This document shows, piece after piece, positions 10,766 through 21,899 of a DNA stretch of 64,000 bases; the first letter of the stretch is position 1, and the number at the start of each line of letters is the position of its first letter. Made by a program: the position numbers and the translations under genes. This DNA comes from Dugong dugon (taxonomy: Eukaryota > Chordata > Mammalia > Sirenia > Dugongidae). The DNA is taken from NCBI GenBank assembly GCA_030035585.1, contig CM057462.1, positions 114,633,234 to 114,697,233 on the forward strand. The letters run 5' to 3'. The notes below the pieces were generated by a model that worked only from the letters and a program-made list of their open reading frames with translations, was not told the DNA's origin and searched no databases.

Positions 10766-11744
10766 CAAGTGTCTATTGTGTGTTACCTACTTCATCTCTA
10801 ATCCTTGATTCCAGGTGTTTAAAACCTACATCCTTATAATCATTGTATCTAAGGTTCTGTAAGCTCTTAAATAAATTATTCTTTCTAAATTTTTAAAATA
10901 ACTTCTTGTTAATAAAAGTAAATAGTAGCAGAAAGAAAAAAATTAGAGGAGAATTGAAACACTGTGCTGTGACATATTGGATTTAGTAAAACATATTATA
11001 AAACCCTGCATAAGGGAGCTGGGCCACCTACAGCATGTTCAGAGATCAGAGTCAAGATTTTGACAGCATAAAATTATGAGGCAACAATCCCACTTACCAG
11101 AATCAGATTCTTTTTTTTCATAATCAGAAGTCTCCATCCATTCCTTTAGGAATCAGAAGAGTTTCATGGGACACTCAGAGAATGACATCAGGTGTACTTA
11201 GTGGCAAAATTTCTTGAGCTAAAGAAGAAAATTATTCAAAACCAACAAACAACAGCAGTGGCTGATGGAGAATTAATGGATTCTAAAAAGTCAGCAAAAT
11301 GATGACAATATCCATATTTTTATTCCTTAGAAAAAATGTGGAAAAAGAAAATAAGGTCTAGCCTACTTTAAGAAAATTGCTTGACTAAAAAAAAAGTGAC
11401 CAAACTAAATAAAAGACACATTAATAATTTACACTAGAAAAAATAACAATTTTAGACTATCAATTCTGAAAATTCTTCATTCCTGAGAATAACTATGTCA
11501 AAAAGTTAAAAAATTAAAGAAAGAAAGGATTTCTCCTTAGCTTTTTCTTCTTTCAAACATGAAGATATAGAGCTTTGAGTTATTTCTGTATTTGTCCCCT
11601 TCCCAACCAGTATGGAATAGTTTTCTTTGAATTTGTCCACCGAATCTCATGCCCACTTTTCTAAGGTGGGACACTTTCCTTATCAGAATGTAGTCCTGAC
11701 CCCAGCAACAAAGTAGGTATTCCATAAATACGTACAAAACTGAA
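10766..11744. other. Unassigned AT-rich stretch
   Basis: Nothing recognised on either strand. Several A-rich runs. No open frame with protein features. Confidence 0.45.
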
Positions 11745-12074
11745 TTAAAAAATAATGGACACCTAATATGTGTCTTGAGCTCTTTTAGGTACTGAAAATA
11801 AAAAGGAGAAAGACAATTACTGACTTCAAGGAACTAATAGTCCAATCTAAGAGACTACATATATATATTAAGGAATTTGATAAAAATTATGCAGAGGGTA
11901 TCATGGAAGAAGGAAGTTCAATTAACTCAACTTGGAACAGTGGCCACGGAATTCTTCCTTTGTGTTTAAATTTAAAGGATGTAGGAGTTAACAAAAGGCA
12001 AGGAATAGGTGAAAAGCCTTTCAAGTGGATGCAAGAGAAATCAGAGTATTTTGTATGATTGGAATATAGGTGCA
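11745..12074 (-). repeat. L2 LINE, first part (interrupted)
   Basis: The segment 11757-11860 (CACCTAATATGTGTCTTGAGC, then AGGTACTGAAAATAAAAAGG, then CAAGGAACTAATAGTCCAATC) matches the reverse complement of L2 in order. The element resumes at 12898 after two inserted elements. Confidence 0.65.
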
Positions 12075-12389
12075 TGTTGTTGTTAGCTGCCTTTGAGTTG
12101 GCTCCCAACTCATGGCAACCCCACGCACAATGGAATGAAACACTGCCCTGTCCTGAGCCATGCCCATGATTGATTGTGGATCAGATCATTGTGATTTTTG
12201 GAAGTAGATCTCCAGGCCTTTCTTCCTAGACCAACTTAGTCTGGAAGCTCTGCTGATATCTATTCAGCATTACAGCAACACACAAACCACTGATGGATGG
12301 GTGGTGGCTGCACATGAGGTACATTGGTCAGGAATCAAACCCTGGTCTCCTGCATGAAGACAAAAATTCTACCACTGAACCACCAATGC
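12075..12389 (-). mobile_element. Long AfroSINE
   Basis: On the minus strand it starts with a tRNA-like head (GGTTCAGTGGTAGAATT, 12363-12382 reversed) and carries GGTTTGATTCCTGACC, a B-box-like segment. It ends with the RTE-like tail and a TAACAACAACA terminus at 12075-12090. Its tRNA-derived head would act as an internal RNA polymerase III promoter, and the tail fits mobilisation by the RTE LINE. It interrupts an L2. Confidence 0.85.
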
Positions 12390-12897
12390 TATCTTGGTTT
12401 TCTAGTACTGCTCTAACAGGAATACCACAAGTGAACGGCTTTAATAAAGAGATATTTATTCTCTCACAGTCTAGTAGGCTACAAGTCCAAATTCAGGGTG
12501 TCAGCTCCAGTGGAAGTCTTTCTCTGTCGGCTCTGGAGGAAGGTCCCTGTCATCAATCATTCCCTTGGTCTAGGAGATTCTCTGTGCAGGAACCTCAGGT
12601 CCGAAGGATGTGCTCTGCTCCTGGCACTGCTTTCTTGGTGGTATGAGGTCCCTGTGTCTCTCTGCTCACTTCTCTCTTTTATACCTCAAAAGAGATTGGC
12701 TTAAGACACTATCTGATCTTGTCAATCTCATCAATATAACTGCCACTAATCCATCTCATTACGTCATAGTGATAGAATATAGAACACGTAGGGAAATCAC
12801 ATCAGATGACAAAGTGATAGACAATCATACGATACTGGGAATCAGGACCTAGCCAAGTTGACAGATATTTTGGGGGGACACATTTCAATCTATGACA
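12390..12897 (-). mobile_element. Solo LTR, same family as 2947-3428 (copy 3)
   Basis: A 508-bp LTR on the minus strand, from GTCATAGATTGAAATGTG (right end) to the left end at 12390. The perfect 5-bp TSD AATGC lies at 12385-12389 and 12898-12902. It inserted at the 5' edge of the AfroSINE at 12075-12389. The 117-codon frame at 12293-12646 crosses the SINE/LTR junction and is not a gene. Confidence 0.88.
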
Positions 12898-13160
12898 AAT
12901 GCCCTCAGTGATTAAATCACGAAAGAACTTATGTGCCATGTTAAAAAACTGGACTTTTACTCTCCATACAATTGGGAGTAATTAAAAGATGTAAATTAAT
13001 GATCAAATTTGCATCATATGTAGGTCACTTTCATAGCAGTTTGTGGTGTCTGAGTTCAAGACTCCAGAGAGGGAAGCAATTGAAATAATCTAAGAGAAAA
13101 ATAATGAGTCTTTTAAACTAAGGCAGTGGCAAAGAAAGCAGAGAGGGAATTCTAGATTGT
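12898..13160 (-). repeat. L2 LINE, second part (continuation of 11745-12074)
   Basis: GGACTTTTACTCTCCATACAATTGGG followed by GATCAAATTTGCATCATATG and CAATTGAAATAATCTAAGAG keeps the order of L2 antisense sequence downstream of the first part. This shows one L2 split by a SINE and an LTR. Confidence 0.6.
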
Positions 13161-13287
13161 CTTCCTATGGGGAACATTAAAATCTTTAATGTTATAAGTT
13201 ATTGAGATTTTTAGAGTACTGTGTTACTCAGTTTGAACTAGCATGCCCTGAACACTACAGAAATTTGTATGAAGAGTGGGGTGTTAC

Positions 13288-13293
<6 letters not shown>

Positions 13294-13327
<34 letters not shown>

Positions 13328-13370
13328 TATACGTATATATATGTATATACATATATATGTAAATATACAT
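13294..13370. repeat. TA-rich microsatellite
   Basis: (TA)13 at 13294-13319 followed by interrupted TATA/TACATA/TATGTA repeats to about 13370. Overlapping Tyr-Ile-rich frames on both strands are artefacts of it. Confidence 0.95.
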
Positions 13371-14022
13371 AAAATAATTAGCTTGGGGAGGCAGGCAGGA
13401 TTTGCAGATATCAGAGGCCAGAAGAAAGGCAATCAGTGTTATGCAGTGATGAAAGATATCCCAGACTATTGTCTGGGATAGTCATGAAGGAAGATAATCT
13501 ACCTAATGCATTTGTTGCTTTAAAGAAGAAATCGGGTACTAGGATGTTAGTAGAATATATTGACTAATGTCGGCAACATTTGACAAGGTAATATAAGAAA
13601 GAGACAAACTCAGAAAATAACTGAACAGATTGCAAGCAGAAATGAAAGAATATAGATTCAAAAAATTGAAAGTGGTAACTCTTTCTCAACCCAAACAGTA
13701 AAAGCTAAAATTAAGAAATATTTTAACCTACAAAGACTTATTAATTAAAACTCATGCTACAAACAAGGATAAAATCAAAGACATGATCATCACATCTATT
13801 GGTAAAACTTCTAAATGGATAGAAGAGTGCCCAATAAGTCTTTTCAGTTGGAAGAAAAATGGCTAAGAGAAAAAAGGATAAGGGCATGGTTATACTATTG
13901 AAGCTACATAGGTTATAGATATGTATTATAAGTCAAGAGAGAAAGAGACAAATATTTTGTACAGAATTTTTGGTGTCGTCTTTGGCACAGGGAGCTACTG
14001 AGTTAAAAAAAAAAAAGAACAT
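13371..14022. other. Unassigned stretch with a perfect 10-bp hairpin
   Basis: No gene or transposon recognised. 13457-13480 is a perfect inverted repeat (TATCCCAGAC, 4-base loop TATT, GTCTGGGATA). An A-run ends at 14016. Confidence 0.45.
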
Positions 14023-14666
14023 TGTCTTAGGTTAGATTCTCTAGAGAAGCAAAACCTGTGAAGCGTACACACACACACACACATTTACAGATGGATGGGT
14101 AGATATATAGACATAGATAAACAGAGAGAGAGATTTATCCTCAGGAAATGGCTCATGCAGTTGTAGAGGTTGGCAAGTCCCAAGTCTGTGGGTCAGGCTT
14201 CAGGCTGGAGGCTTTTGCTGACTCATGCAGCTATAGGAGCTGATAAACCCAAGATTGGTAGGTCAGATGGCAGGCCACTGGCTCATGGGCTTTGGAGGCT
14301 GACAAATCCAAGATCAGCAGGTAAGATGGCAGGCTGCTGACTCACAGACTGCAGAGGCTGACGAATCCCAAGACTGGCAGGCAATATGGCAGGCTGTTGG
14401 CTCAAGTCCCAAAAACTGGACGTCAGATGATGACGAGCCTGATGCAGGATTCAGAGCAAGCAAGTGAACTTTGCCAGAAAGTCCATATATATTGGATGCA
14501 GGCCACACCCCTGAGGAAACTCTCCTTGCAACTGACTGATCACATCAGATCACATTATGAAGGATGACTACATCATTACATAACTGCCAAATTACATCAT
14601 TACATAACCGCCTAATCACTAAGAATCATAGCCTAGCCAAGTTGATACACAACCTTAACCATCACA
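14023..14666 (-). mobile_element. ERVL-type LTR (MLT2-like), 3' LTR of the provirus remnant to its right
   Basis: A 644-bp LTR with ends TGTCTTAGGTT (left) and CCATCACA (right). The sense strand therefore starts TGTGATGGTTAAGG and ends AACCTAAGACA, a format known for MLT2/ERVL LTRs. It directly adjoins antisense ERVL internal DNA at 14667. A related solo LTR of 475 bp lies at 49740-50214. The extra length here comes partly from a 59-bp tandem repeat. An (AC)n run lies at 14068-14083. Confidence 0.8.
14240..14416 (-). repeat. 59-bp tandem repeat within the LTR (about 3 units)
   Basis: Units start at 14240, 14299 and 14358, each beginning CTGA(T/C)(A/G)AA. Each contains a CCAAGA...GGCAGG motif and a GGCAGGC-TG-TGGCTCA motif. 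A more diverged unit precedes at about 14170-14239. Confidence 0.85.
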
Positions 14667-15059
14667 ATCCACCCCTTGTCAACTTGGCACCTGAACACAT
14701 CTCCCTAAACCATACATAATCTCTAAAGTAAAGACAATTACAAAGTCATATTTGCATGTAAGATGATACAACTAACATGATACAGTAGCCCCATTTACAT
14801 ATTAAGATCTATAATGGAAGAAAACAAAAAAAAATTGATGCTCACATACAAGGAAGAAATACCCATAACAATTATAGTCCTCATTTCTGCAACTGGTCAT
14901 GTGGTCAAAACTGGTATTTAACACTACCTGCTTCCACCAACTGTTTCGTATACCGTTTACCTTCAGGAAGCACCTCAGCTGGTGTTGGTTCTTTGCCTAG
15001 TGGGGTGACCTAAGCTTTCATTCCTGAAGGATCTGGAACATTAGTAGTCATGCTGGAAT

Positions 15060-15300
15060 TGGTTTACTGTAGTTTTCCATTTACTTTAATCACTGGGTAT
15101 GGTGGTATTAGGAGATGCCCTAGGGATCTCCTGTATTCCTGACATACTCTTTCCCTCCATTATACAAACCAATCCAATTTCTCCTTGGTAATCAGGATCA
15201 ATCACACTAGCCAATATGTTGACTTCTTTCTTTGCCCACTCATCCAGAGACATGAGGAGCCGAAACTAGCCGGGTGGCATTCTTAATTTCCAATTCAAAG
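15060..15300 (-). pseudogene. ERVL dUTPase remnant
   Basis: The minus strand around 15165-15240 encodes a short peptide with an Asp-Tyr-Gln-Gly-Glu-Ile-Gly run, a conserved dUTPase active-site segment. It lies between integrase and LTR, the position known for the ERVL dUTPase. dUTPase hydrolyses dUTP, limiting uracil incorporation during reverse transcription. Flanking frames are broken, so this is a relic. The second ERVL at 31445-33835 has lost this segment. Confidence 0.65.
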
Positions 15301-15429
15301 GAATCTGTGTTGTGTCTCCAGGTGGGAGCATTTCTCCTTTTGGAACTAAGATCTCTAGACCCACAGAGCATAGGGTCGTGTGGACAGGAAGCAAAAATTT
15401 TGTGAGCAGGTCACTAAGAGTAATATTTA

Positions 15430-16230
15430 GTGGTGCCACTCTCATTTACACCCCTTGATTCCTGGACGCATAAATCCTGGCCATGGGAGAAACAGCACCA
15501 TATAAATGCAGATTTAGAGCATATTCAGCCTCCTGGAGAACATTACCCCAACACTGCAAAGTATTGCCACCTAGCTGGTGCTGTAATTGTGCCTTTTGGA
15601 GGTCATTCCATCATTCTATCAAGCTAGCTACCTCAGGATAATGGGGAACATGGTAAGAACAGTGAATTCCGTGATCATGGGCCCATTGTTGCACTTCATT
15701 TGCTGTGAAGTGAGTCTTTTGATCTGAGGCGATGCTGTGTGGAAGAGCATGACAGTGGATAAGACATTCTGTAAGTCCACGGATGGTAGTTTTGGCAGAA
15801 GCATTGCATGCAGGGAAGGCAAATCAGTATCCAGAGTAAGAGTCTATTCTAGTAAGAACAAAATGCTGCCCTTTCCCTGATGGAAGCAGTCCAGTGTAAT
15901 CAACCTGCCACCAGGATGCTGACTAATCACCCTTGGGAATGGTGCCATATAGGGGACTCAGTGTTGGTCTCTGCTGCTGGCAGATTGGGCACTCAGCAGT
16001 GGCTGTAGCCAAGTTGGCCTTGGTGAGCAGAAATCCATGTTGCTGAGCTCAGGCATAGCCTCTATACCTGCCACAATAGCCACTTTGTTCATGAGCCCAT
16101 TAGGTAATAAAGGGAGTGACTGGGGAAAGAGGATGATTGGTTTCCACAGAACATGTCACACTGTCCACTTTATTGTTAAAACCCTCCTCTGCCAAGGTCA
16201 CCGTTTGGTGAACATTCACAGGAGACACAA
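15430..16230 (-). pseudogene. ERVL integrase remnant
   Basis: The reverse complement of 15665-15745 encodes a Ser-Asp-Gln...His-Phe-Thr segment around the second catalytic aspartate of a DDE integrase. 15885-15925 matches the first catalytic-aspartate strand. 15940-15995 encodes a Cys-x-x-Cys-containing stretch like the zinc-binding N-terminal domain. Integrase would join viral DNA to host DNA. Frames are interrupted. The same core can be followed antisense at 32215-33100 and sense at 29605-30180. Confidence 0.75.
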
Positions 16231-16981
16231 ATACTTTCACTTCTTTGGCCCATTCAGAGAGGTCTATCCACATACCTCTTCCCCACCTCCTTTCACCAAT
16301 TTTCCAGTCATGTTCCTTCCAAGTCCCTGACCATCCAGCCAAACTACTGGCCACAGCCCATAAATCAGTTTACAATTGCACATCTGGCCATTGCTCCTTC
16401 CAAGCAAAGTGAACAACTAGGTGCACTGCTCAAGGTTACACCCATTGGGAGAATTTCCCTTCACCACTGTAACTTCAGGGAGGCCCCAGAAAGGGGCTGC
16501 AGTTCTGCTGCTGTCCACTTTCAAGAAATGCTTGCATATTGTGCTGAACCATCTGTAAACCAGGCATGAGTTTTCTCTTCCTCAGTCAACTGATCATTAG
16601 GAATACCCCATGAGGCCATAGGTGCCTCCACTCAATATTAAGTGTTGGAACAGGAACAGGATAACTGTAGTAAACCCTCTCATTCAGGAAGGGGGAGTGG
16701 GAGATGCAGAATAGACATTTATCCACAGCCCCCTATTCTGGAGTTGGGGAAGTATTTCTTGATTGGGTTCAAATTCCCTGTAAAGGGTTTCCTAGTCTAG
16801 TGTTGTCTGTGGCCCCAGAATCTGATCTCTGTCCATTATACTCATTGGCCATTTATAGCTGGGCTTTGATATATATGCCAGCATAGTGGACTGAGCATCT
16901 TTTCCCAGTGGACTCCTACCTACAGAAGATTGAAGGTGCTAGGATCTATCATGTTAAGTATCAAGCAGTCAATATTGAGTG

Positions 16982-17195
16982 GAGTGCCTGGGTGGTGCAA
17001 ACAGTTAAAGTGCTCAGGTACTAACTGAAAGACTGGAAATTCAAGTCTACTCAGAGGAACCTCAGGAGAAAGGCCTGGTGCTCTACTTCCAAAAAATCAG
17101 CCATCGAAAACCCTCCGGAGCACAGCTCTACTCTGACACTCGTGGAGTCTCCATGAGTCAGAGTTGACTCAATGGCAACTGGTGATAGAGGTGGT
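16982..17195 (+). mobile_element. AfroSINE
   Basis: Starts GAGTGCCTGGGTGGTGCAAA with a tRNA-like head. It contains AATTCAAGTCTACTC (B-box-like) and AAAACCCTCCGGAGCACAG, and ends with CCATGAGTCAGAGTTGACTC and GGCAACTGG. It abuts the right end of the ERVL remnant. Confidence 0.9.
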
Positions 17196-17489
17196 GGTAG
17201 AAGAGGCAGATAACTTATCTTTTTAGATTATAGTTCTCCAGATAAAGAGAAGGTCCACCTGGAGTTGAGGTACACACTACTGCACATCACTCCAACATAG
17301 AAACTCCCATAAATCACCCAGAGCTTGATGCCATGATTGTATGGAATTTTGAAGTTTTTTCCCTTGGGGTAATTATGAGCATATTTTTCATTCAGGAGGA
17401 AGATTGAGACAAACATTGGTGACTCAGAAGGGCAGATTTTAGTGGACTTTGGTGATATTTGCTAAATATTTCAGCTTCTCTTTCATTCT
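17196..17489. other. Unassigned stretch
   Basis: No recognised gene or repeat. It does not obviously continue the ERVL on the left. Confidence 0.4.
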
Positions 17490-17805
17490 GAGCATATCCT
17501 GGCCCCCTTTTGTTTGCATTAGACCGTGTGACTAGTCCTGGCTAATCAGTTGTAAGTGAAAGAGTGATATATTGTTTTTAGGCTGGAGATCCTTCTGAAC
17601 ACATTTTTGCCCTCTGCCTCAGTGACCAGAAATGTTCCAGACTGTGACTTTTTTTATCAGCTTGGATCACAGACTGAAGACATGTGGAGCAGAGTCCCCA
17701 GTCATGATGGAATTTTGGCAGAAATGTGATATAAAGCTTTGCTTTTCTAAGCCACTGATATCTGGGGACTCTGATACTGCAGCATGATCTAGCCTATCAT
17801 CCTAG
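17490..17805 (+). mobile_element. Possible old LTR fragment
   Basis: The 3' part (CTAAGCCACTGATATCTGGGG, then ACTGCAGCATGATCTAGCC) resembles the common ending of old mammalian LTRs, where a splice-like TAAGCCACTGA block precedes a GCAGCATAACCTAGCC block. The 5' boundary is unclear. The family is not assigned. Confidence 0.4.
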
Positions 17806-18244
17806 GTAGTTACTAGATCACCATTACATGCATTGATTACAATTCTTTCACTGAGCACATATAAGGGAGCCGACAAATACAGATTTGAAAGAGCACACAC
17901 AGTTGCTCTAACGTGACTTTAATTAAAGGGTTTAATATTTTCAATTAAATTATATTTAAAATTATAGGTTTTTTTTTAACTAATGTTTCTTTTATTTTGA
18001 GTAATCTTCTTTAAAAATTAGGAATAGTCAGTCAGTGTTTTAGGTAAAATTTGTCACTGTGTTGTCTGTGTGAATATATCATTGCTGTCCTTTATTTCTC
18101 TTCTCTTCATTTTCTTGTGTATATGAAATGGAGGCAAGAAAATGTGATTTTAACTTGCTAGCATCAGTACAGAAAAGCATGGCAGAATTAGGCAATAAGA
18201 GAGTAGAGCAAGCCAAGCAACTGCATCCATGTCAATGTGAATAG
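17806..18244. other. Unassigned AT-rich stretch
   Basis: No gene or repeat recognised. T-rich and A-rich runs near 17950-18000. Confidence 0.4.
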
Positions 18245-18405
18245 GGTGGCTCCAGATGAGAGGGAACAGGACTGGTGAGGGATGAGAAGGGACAAGTAAC
18301 TGGGGTCACATTGTGGGCTAAAGAGTTTCATGTTATCTAGAAGGCAATGGGAGCCACTTTAAACAGGGGTGGAGAGATGTGACATTTTCAGATCTGTCAT
18401 GCTCA
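18245..18405 (-). repeat. L2 LINE fragment
   Basis: AACTGGGGTCACATTGTGGGC, then GAAGGCAATGGGAGCCACTTT, then GGAGAGATGTGACATTTTCAG follow the order of the L2 antisense consensus. Confidence 0.65.
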
Positions 18406-20734
18406 CAATATTTTTCATCTTCAACACCTCCACTACCTTCCCAGTCCCACCTCCTCAATTGTGTTCAACACTAATATCTAGGTACAAAACTCCTGGAGAA
18501 GTAGTAAAAAGGATTTGTCCCTAATCTGCTTCTTCAGATCTAATATCCTTTAAGAGTTCTACTGAAAGTCTTGATCTCGATTTTAATAGCAGTTGTACCC
18601 TGATTCAAAGTCACAGTTCAACAACTTGAGATTTTATTATTTCCTCTAATTTGTCACGAAGTGAGGCATCCGAGCTATCTACAACTAACCCTTATGAGCA
18701 ACGATGCTCTTTCATTTTGGATAGTCGTGACACTAATTCTGATAGTGTAAAGACTAGTGTACAAGAAAAATGAGTCCCAAAGGACAAGAGTCAAGGATGT
18801 CCCAATAACGTGTGGTTCTTTACTATGCTTTAATGAGAAAGCAGAATAGTATGAACTGGTTGCAAATCCTACATTTTTTAACTTACTTGTTACGGGTTAT
18901 CTGGAAATATAAAATTCAAGGTTGTGGTTTGCTGTCTATAAAACATGAAACTTGCCAGAAATCTCTTTTACATGCCAAATCAATTTGACCATGCATTTAC
19001 AAAGCAATGGGAAGAATCTAGACTAAACCGTGTGAAGATTTGTCCATAGAAATGAAATTTAAAGAGTGTCATCTATTAATGTAGATCTTGGTTCTTGGCA
19101 TATGGAATCCTTGGCTTGGTGCCTTTTGAACACAAACCAAAAACAAAGTGATGTAAAGTATTTACAACTACTATTTGCAACAACGGTACAAACACAGAAA
19201 CAAAATATCCACTTTGCATGGCATTAAAGAATGTAAAGATATGTTACTTTGTCAGAATGGAGGTGAAGGGCAGTAGGTTTTACAAAGGAGAGAAGTATAG
19301 AGGATATTTGGGGAGCTAAACATTTTGGATGGAGGAAACGGTGGGTATGTTATTGACAAGTAAGCCTGTTCACTTATAAGAATAGGCTATCTCTATAAAC
19401 TGGTGTTGGTATTCACATTGTGAGTTTACCTAATATGGAATTGCTGGGTGAGTTCAGGAAAGACCCATGTATGACCTAAGCCTTGACATCAAGTGCAAGG
19501 ATTAGAGCTATATTTTAGGCAGGCTTCTGCTTAATCTAAAGGACCCTGGACTAAGATCTAGGACCTATGTTCATCAGTGGCTCTCTCTGTACCACTAATG
19601 TGTAAACTTGAGGAAAACTTAGACTGACCAGGACCCTAGGATATCAGTTTGGAATCTTTTTCCCTCTCTTAGCCTTTTCCCCCATTCTTTTTAGTTCATG
19701 TTATGAGTAGGAGCTTGGAAAAAAAGTGCTCTCACAGGGGTTTACATGATGGTGATAAGCCAATCATCTTTTCTTCTCATGATTTAAGTTCTGACCTTAG
19801 GCAAGTCTCCGCAATATGTTGTCTTTTTTCTGTCTTAGACCGACATAACCAGTGCTCAGCATTAGAGTAGCTTAAGATATTGATATGTCTCTTTCAGCTC
19901 CACTTAATGTAAACAGTACCAAAGTTCAGGTCTCTGCTGTCCCTTGCACAGTTGCTTGCCCCATTAGCTCAGCGCAGTATAAAGATCACAAGCTTCTGCT
20001 CTGCTTCAAGCATCAATGATTCAATCAGCCACTTCAGGTGAAATGCAAAACCACAAATTCAGTGGCAGACGGTGGTGGTGGGGGGAATACACCCATTGAT
20101 TTCCACTTTTAAAAATACTTTTCTTTGGAGAGTGACTCCTTAATTACCCTTTGCCAGTGTCTAGATGGCCAGCTTCCTCATGACAGATTAAATTTACCAC
20201 ATTCTGTTTCCATACCAAGTAAAATTTTTTGAGTCATTCTGATTATCTTTCTCCTTCTTTCTGCTGTGACCCTTCATTACCCCCCTGTGGCCTTTCCTTC
20301 TGTTATGTTCTAAGGTGCTTTAACTTTCTTTTCCTAGGATTTTCAATTATACTCTCACTCTCTGTTTTTTCCTCTGATAGGGAGATACAGATGTGGCCCA
20401 TTAATTTCTCTGAAAGCTTGAGATGACAAAAATAGAGACTCACTGAAATAATTTTTTCAAAAATTCTTAAAATTCACAAATCCAAACACTCTATCCTAGT
20501 ACAAGTTTTAAAATAGTAAAGAAATAAAAGTTGGGACAGAGATGCTGAATAGCTGAAGAGTAAGTTAATACCCACTTAATTGGAGAAAGAAGAGCTTCAG
20601 AAAATTGTGTTGTATGAATATTAAATACACTGCAGGCTGAGAGACTAGGCCAGGCTAGGCACACCTGTGTTTACTCTCCCCACCTCACTTCCATGTTGCT
20701 TTCCCACTTGGGCTACTTTGCTGCAAGCGGGATT
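18406..20734. other. Unassigned 2.3-kb stretch
   Basis: The longest repeat-poor block of the window to my eye. No domain-bearing open frame, no exon-like structure I can defend, no tRNA. A pyrimidine-rich patch lies at 20235-20370. If a conserved non-coding element exists in this window, this block is a sensible place to check by alignment. Confidence 0.4.
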
Positions 20735-20850
20735 GAGAGGTCATTAAATCTTTCTGGGCCTTAGTTTCCTAATTTACAAAGTGAGAAAGTTGGGACAAAT
20801 TATTTCTGTCGTCTCTTACAGCAGGAACATTCTATGATTCTATGAAGTCT
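20735..20850 (+). repeat. MIR3-type SINE fragment
   Basis: TTTCTGGGCCTTAGTTTCC, then TTTACAAAGTGAGAAAGTTGGGAC, then ACATTCTATGATTCTATGAA match the MIR3 layout with its L3-like 3' end. Confidence 0.7.
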
Positions 20851-21575
20851 TTGGAGGTGAAAGAATGGTCTTATCATAGCCATGATTTGGCCCAAGAAGA
20901 CCCTTCATGGGCCATGGCATAAAAGATTTTGTTATATACCAGTCTTGATGTAAAGGTAATTTCTTCTTTAACAACAGCTAAACAGTGGTAAAAGTATGTG
21001 AGGTTTTAATAATACATTTCTTTCTAGATTTCAGTGGACTACATGCTAAATAACTCTTGAATTGTTTTTTGTTTCATTCTGCTTTCATGCAACAGCAGTC
21101 TCATAGTAAATTTCACATTATTTGACTTGCTCTCACAGTAATTTATCACATTGGGGAAAACTGTATCTAGCCTCAACCAATTAAAGCTAAATTTGATTTA
21201 ATCATTTTCGCTTTAACTGAAACCATTAGCATGGCAGAATTAAGAATAAATTCTTTGTTTTGATTATTTGTGTTGAATAAATTTATTGGATTCCTTACCA
21301 AATTACTCCTCACATTTTCCTGAAGCTCTGGTCCTGATTTGTTTATTAATGACTGAGGTCCTGCCCTGTTTATGAACAAAAGCGTCTGTCCTATTCACAA
21401 TACCTCTTATGAAAACTCCTGGTGTTTATTGCCTCACAATGAAAAAATTGATGGTGATTAGTGTCAAACAAGCCTCCAAATATTTATAGATTCATAAAAG
21501 TATCCAAAGTGTGGATTTTGTAAAATTTGAGCTCTGTAGGGAAGCTAGTTATGTTTTTCATAATAGCTATCGCCT
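20851..21575. other. Unassigned stretch
   Basis: No gene or repeat recognised with confidence. AT-rich with no useful open frame. Confidence 0.4.
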
Positions 21576-21587
21576 GATGCCCAGAAT

Positions 21588-21791
21588 GGAGTCCTTTGGT
21601 GGTACTGTTAATGTACTCAGTGACTAATCAAAAGGCTGGGGATTCAAGTCCATTTGGAGACATCTCTGAAGAAAGACCTGATAATCTACTTCTGAAAAAT
21701 CAGCCATTGAAAACCCTGTGGAGGACAAGTCTCCTCTGATACACATAGGATCACCATGAGTCAAAATCAATTTGATGGCAACTGGTTGGTG
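21588..21791 (+). mobile_element. AfroSINE with degenerate TSD
   Basis: Sense SINE: GGAGTCCTTTGGTGGTAC head, AAAAATCAGCCATTGAAAACCC middle and a CACCATGAGTCAAAATCAA tail. Flanked by GATGCCCAGAAT (21576-21587) and GATGCCTACAAT (21792-21803), a 12-bp TSD with two changes, which fixes both ends. Confidence 0.9.
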
Positions 21792-21899
21792 GATGCCTAC
21801 AATGCAGTTGGGCTATATTGGATATTGGAATGAATCTAGTGTGAATATTAACATTAACATTCACTGAATGTTCTTAAACGCCAATTACTTCAACTTTTC

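Larger units (their letters stand above)
14667..16975 (-). mobile_element. ERVL internal region (dUTPase, integrase, RNase H remnants)
   Basis: Antisense class III endogenous retrovirus DNA, continuous with the LTR at 14023-14666. Reading the minus strand from right to left gives RNase H-like sequence (about 16900-16240), then integrase (about 16230-15430), then dUTPase (about 15300-15060), then a 3' non-coding part. This is the known ERVL order, and ERVL elements lack an envelope gene. Stops and indels break every frame. No 5' LTR, gag or main reverse transcriptase is visible, so only the 3' third remains. Confidence 0.85.

Noticed and set aside
12293-12646. 117-codon frame
   Set aside because: Spans the junction of an AfroSINE and an LTR on the opposite strand; chance frame.
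14170-14416. Regularly spaced repeats that could suggest a CRISPR array
   Set aside because: Contiguous 59-bp tandem units without spacers, inside a retroviral LTR of a mammalian genome.
18406-20734. Repeat-poor block as a possible host exon region
   Set aside because: No open frame with domain character and no convincing pair of splice sites. Cross-species alignment would be decisive.
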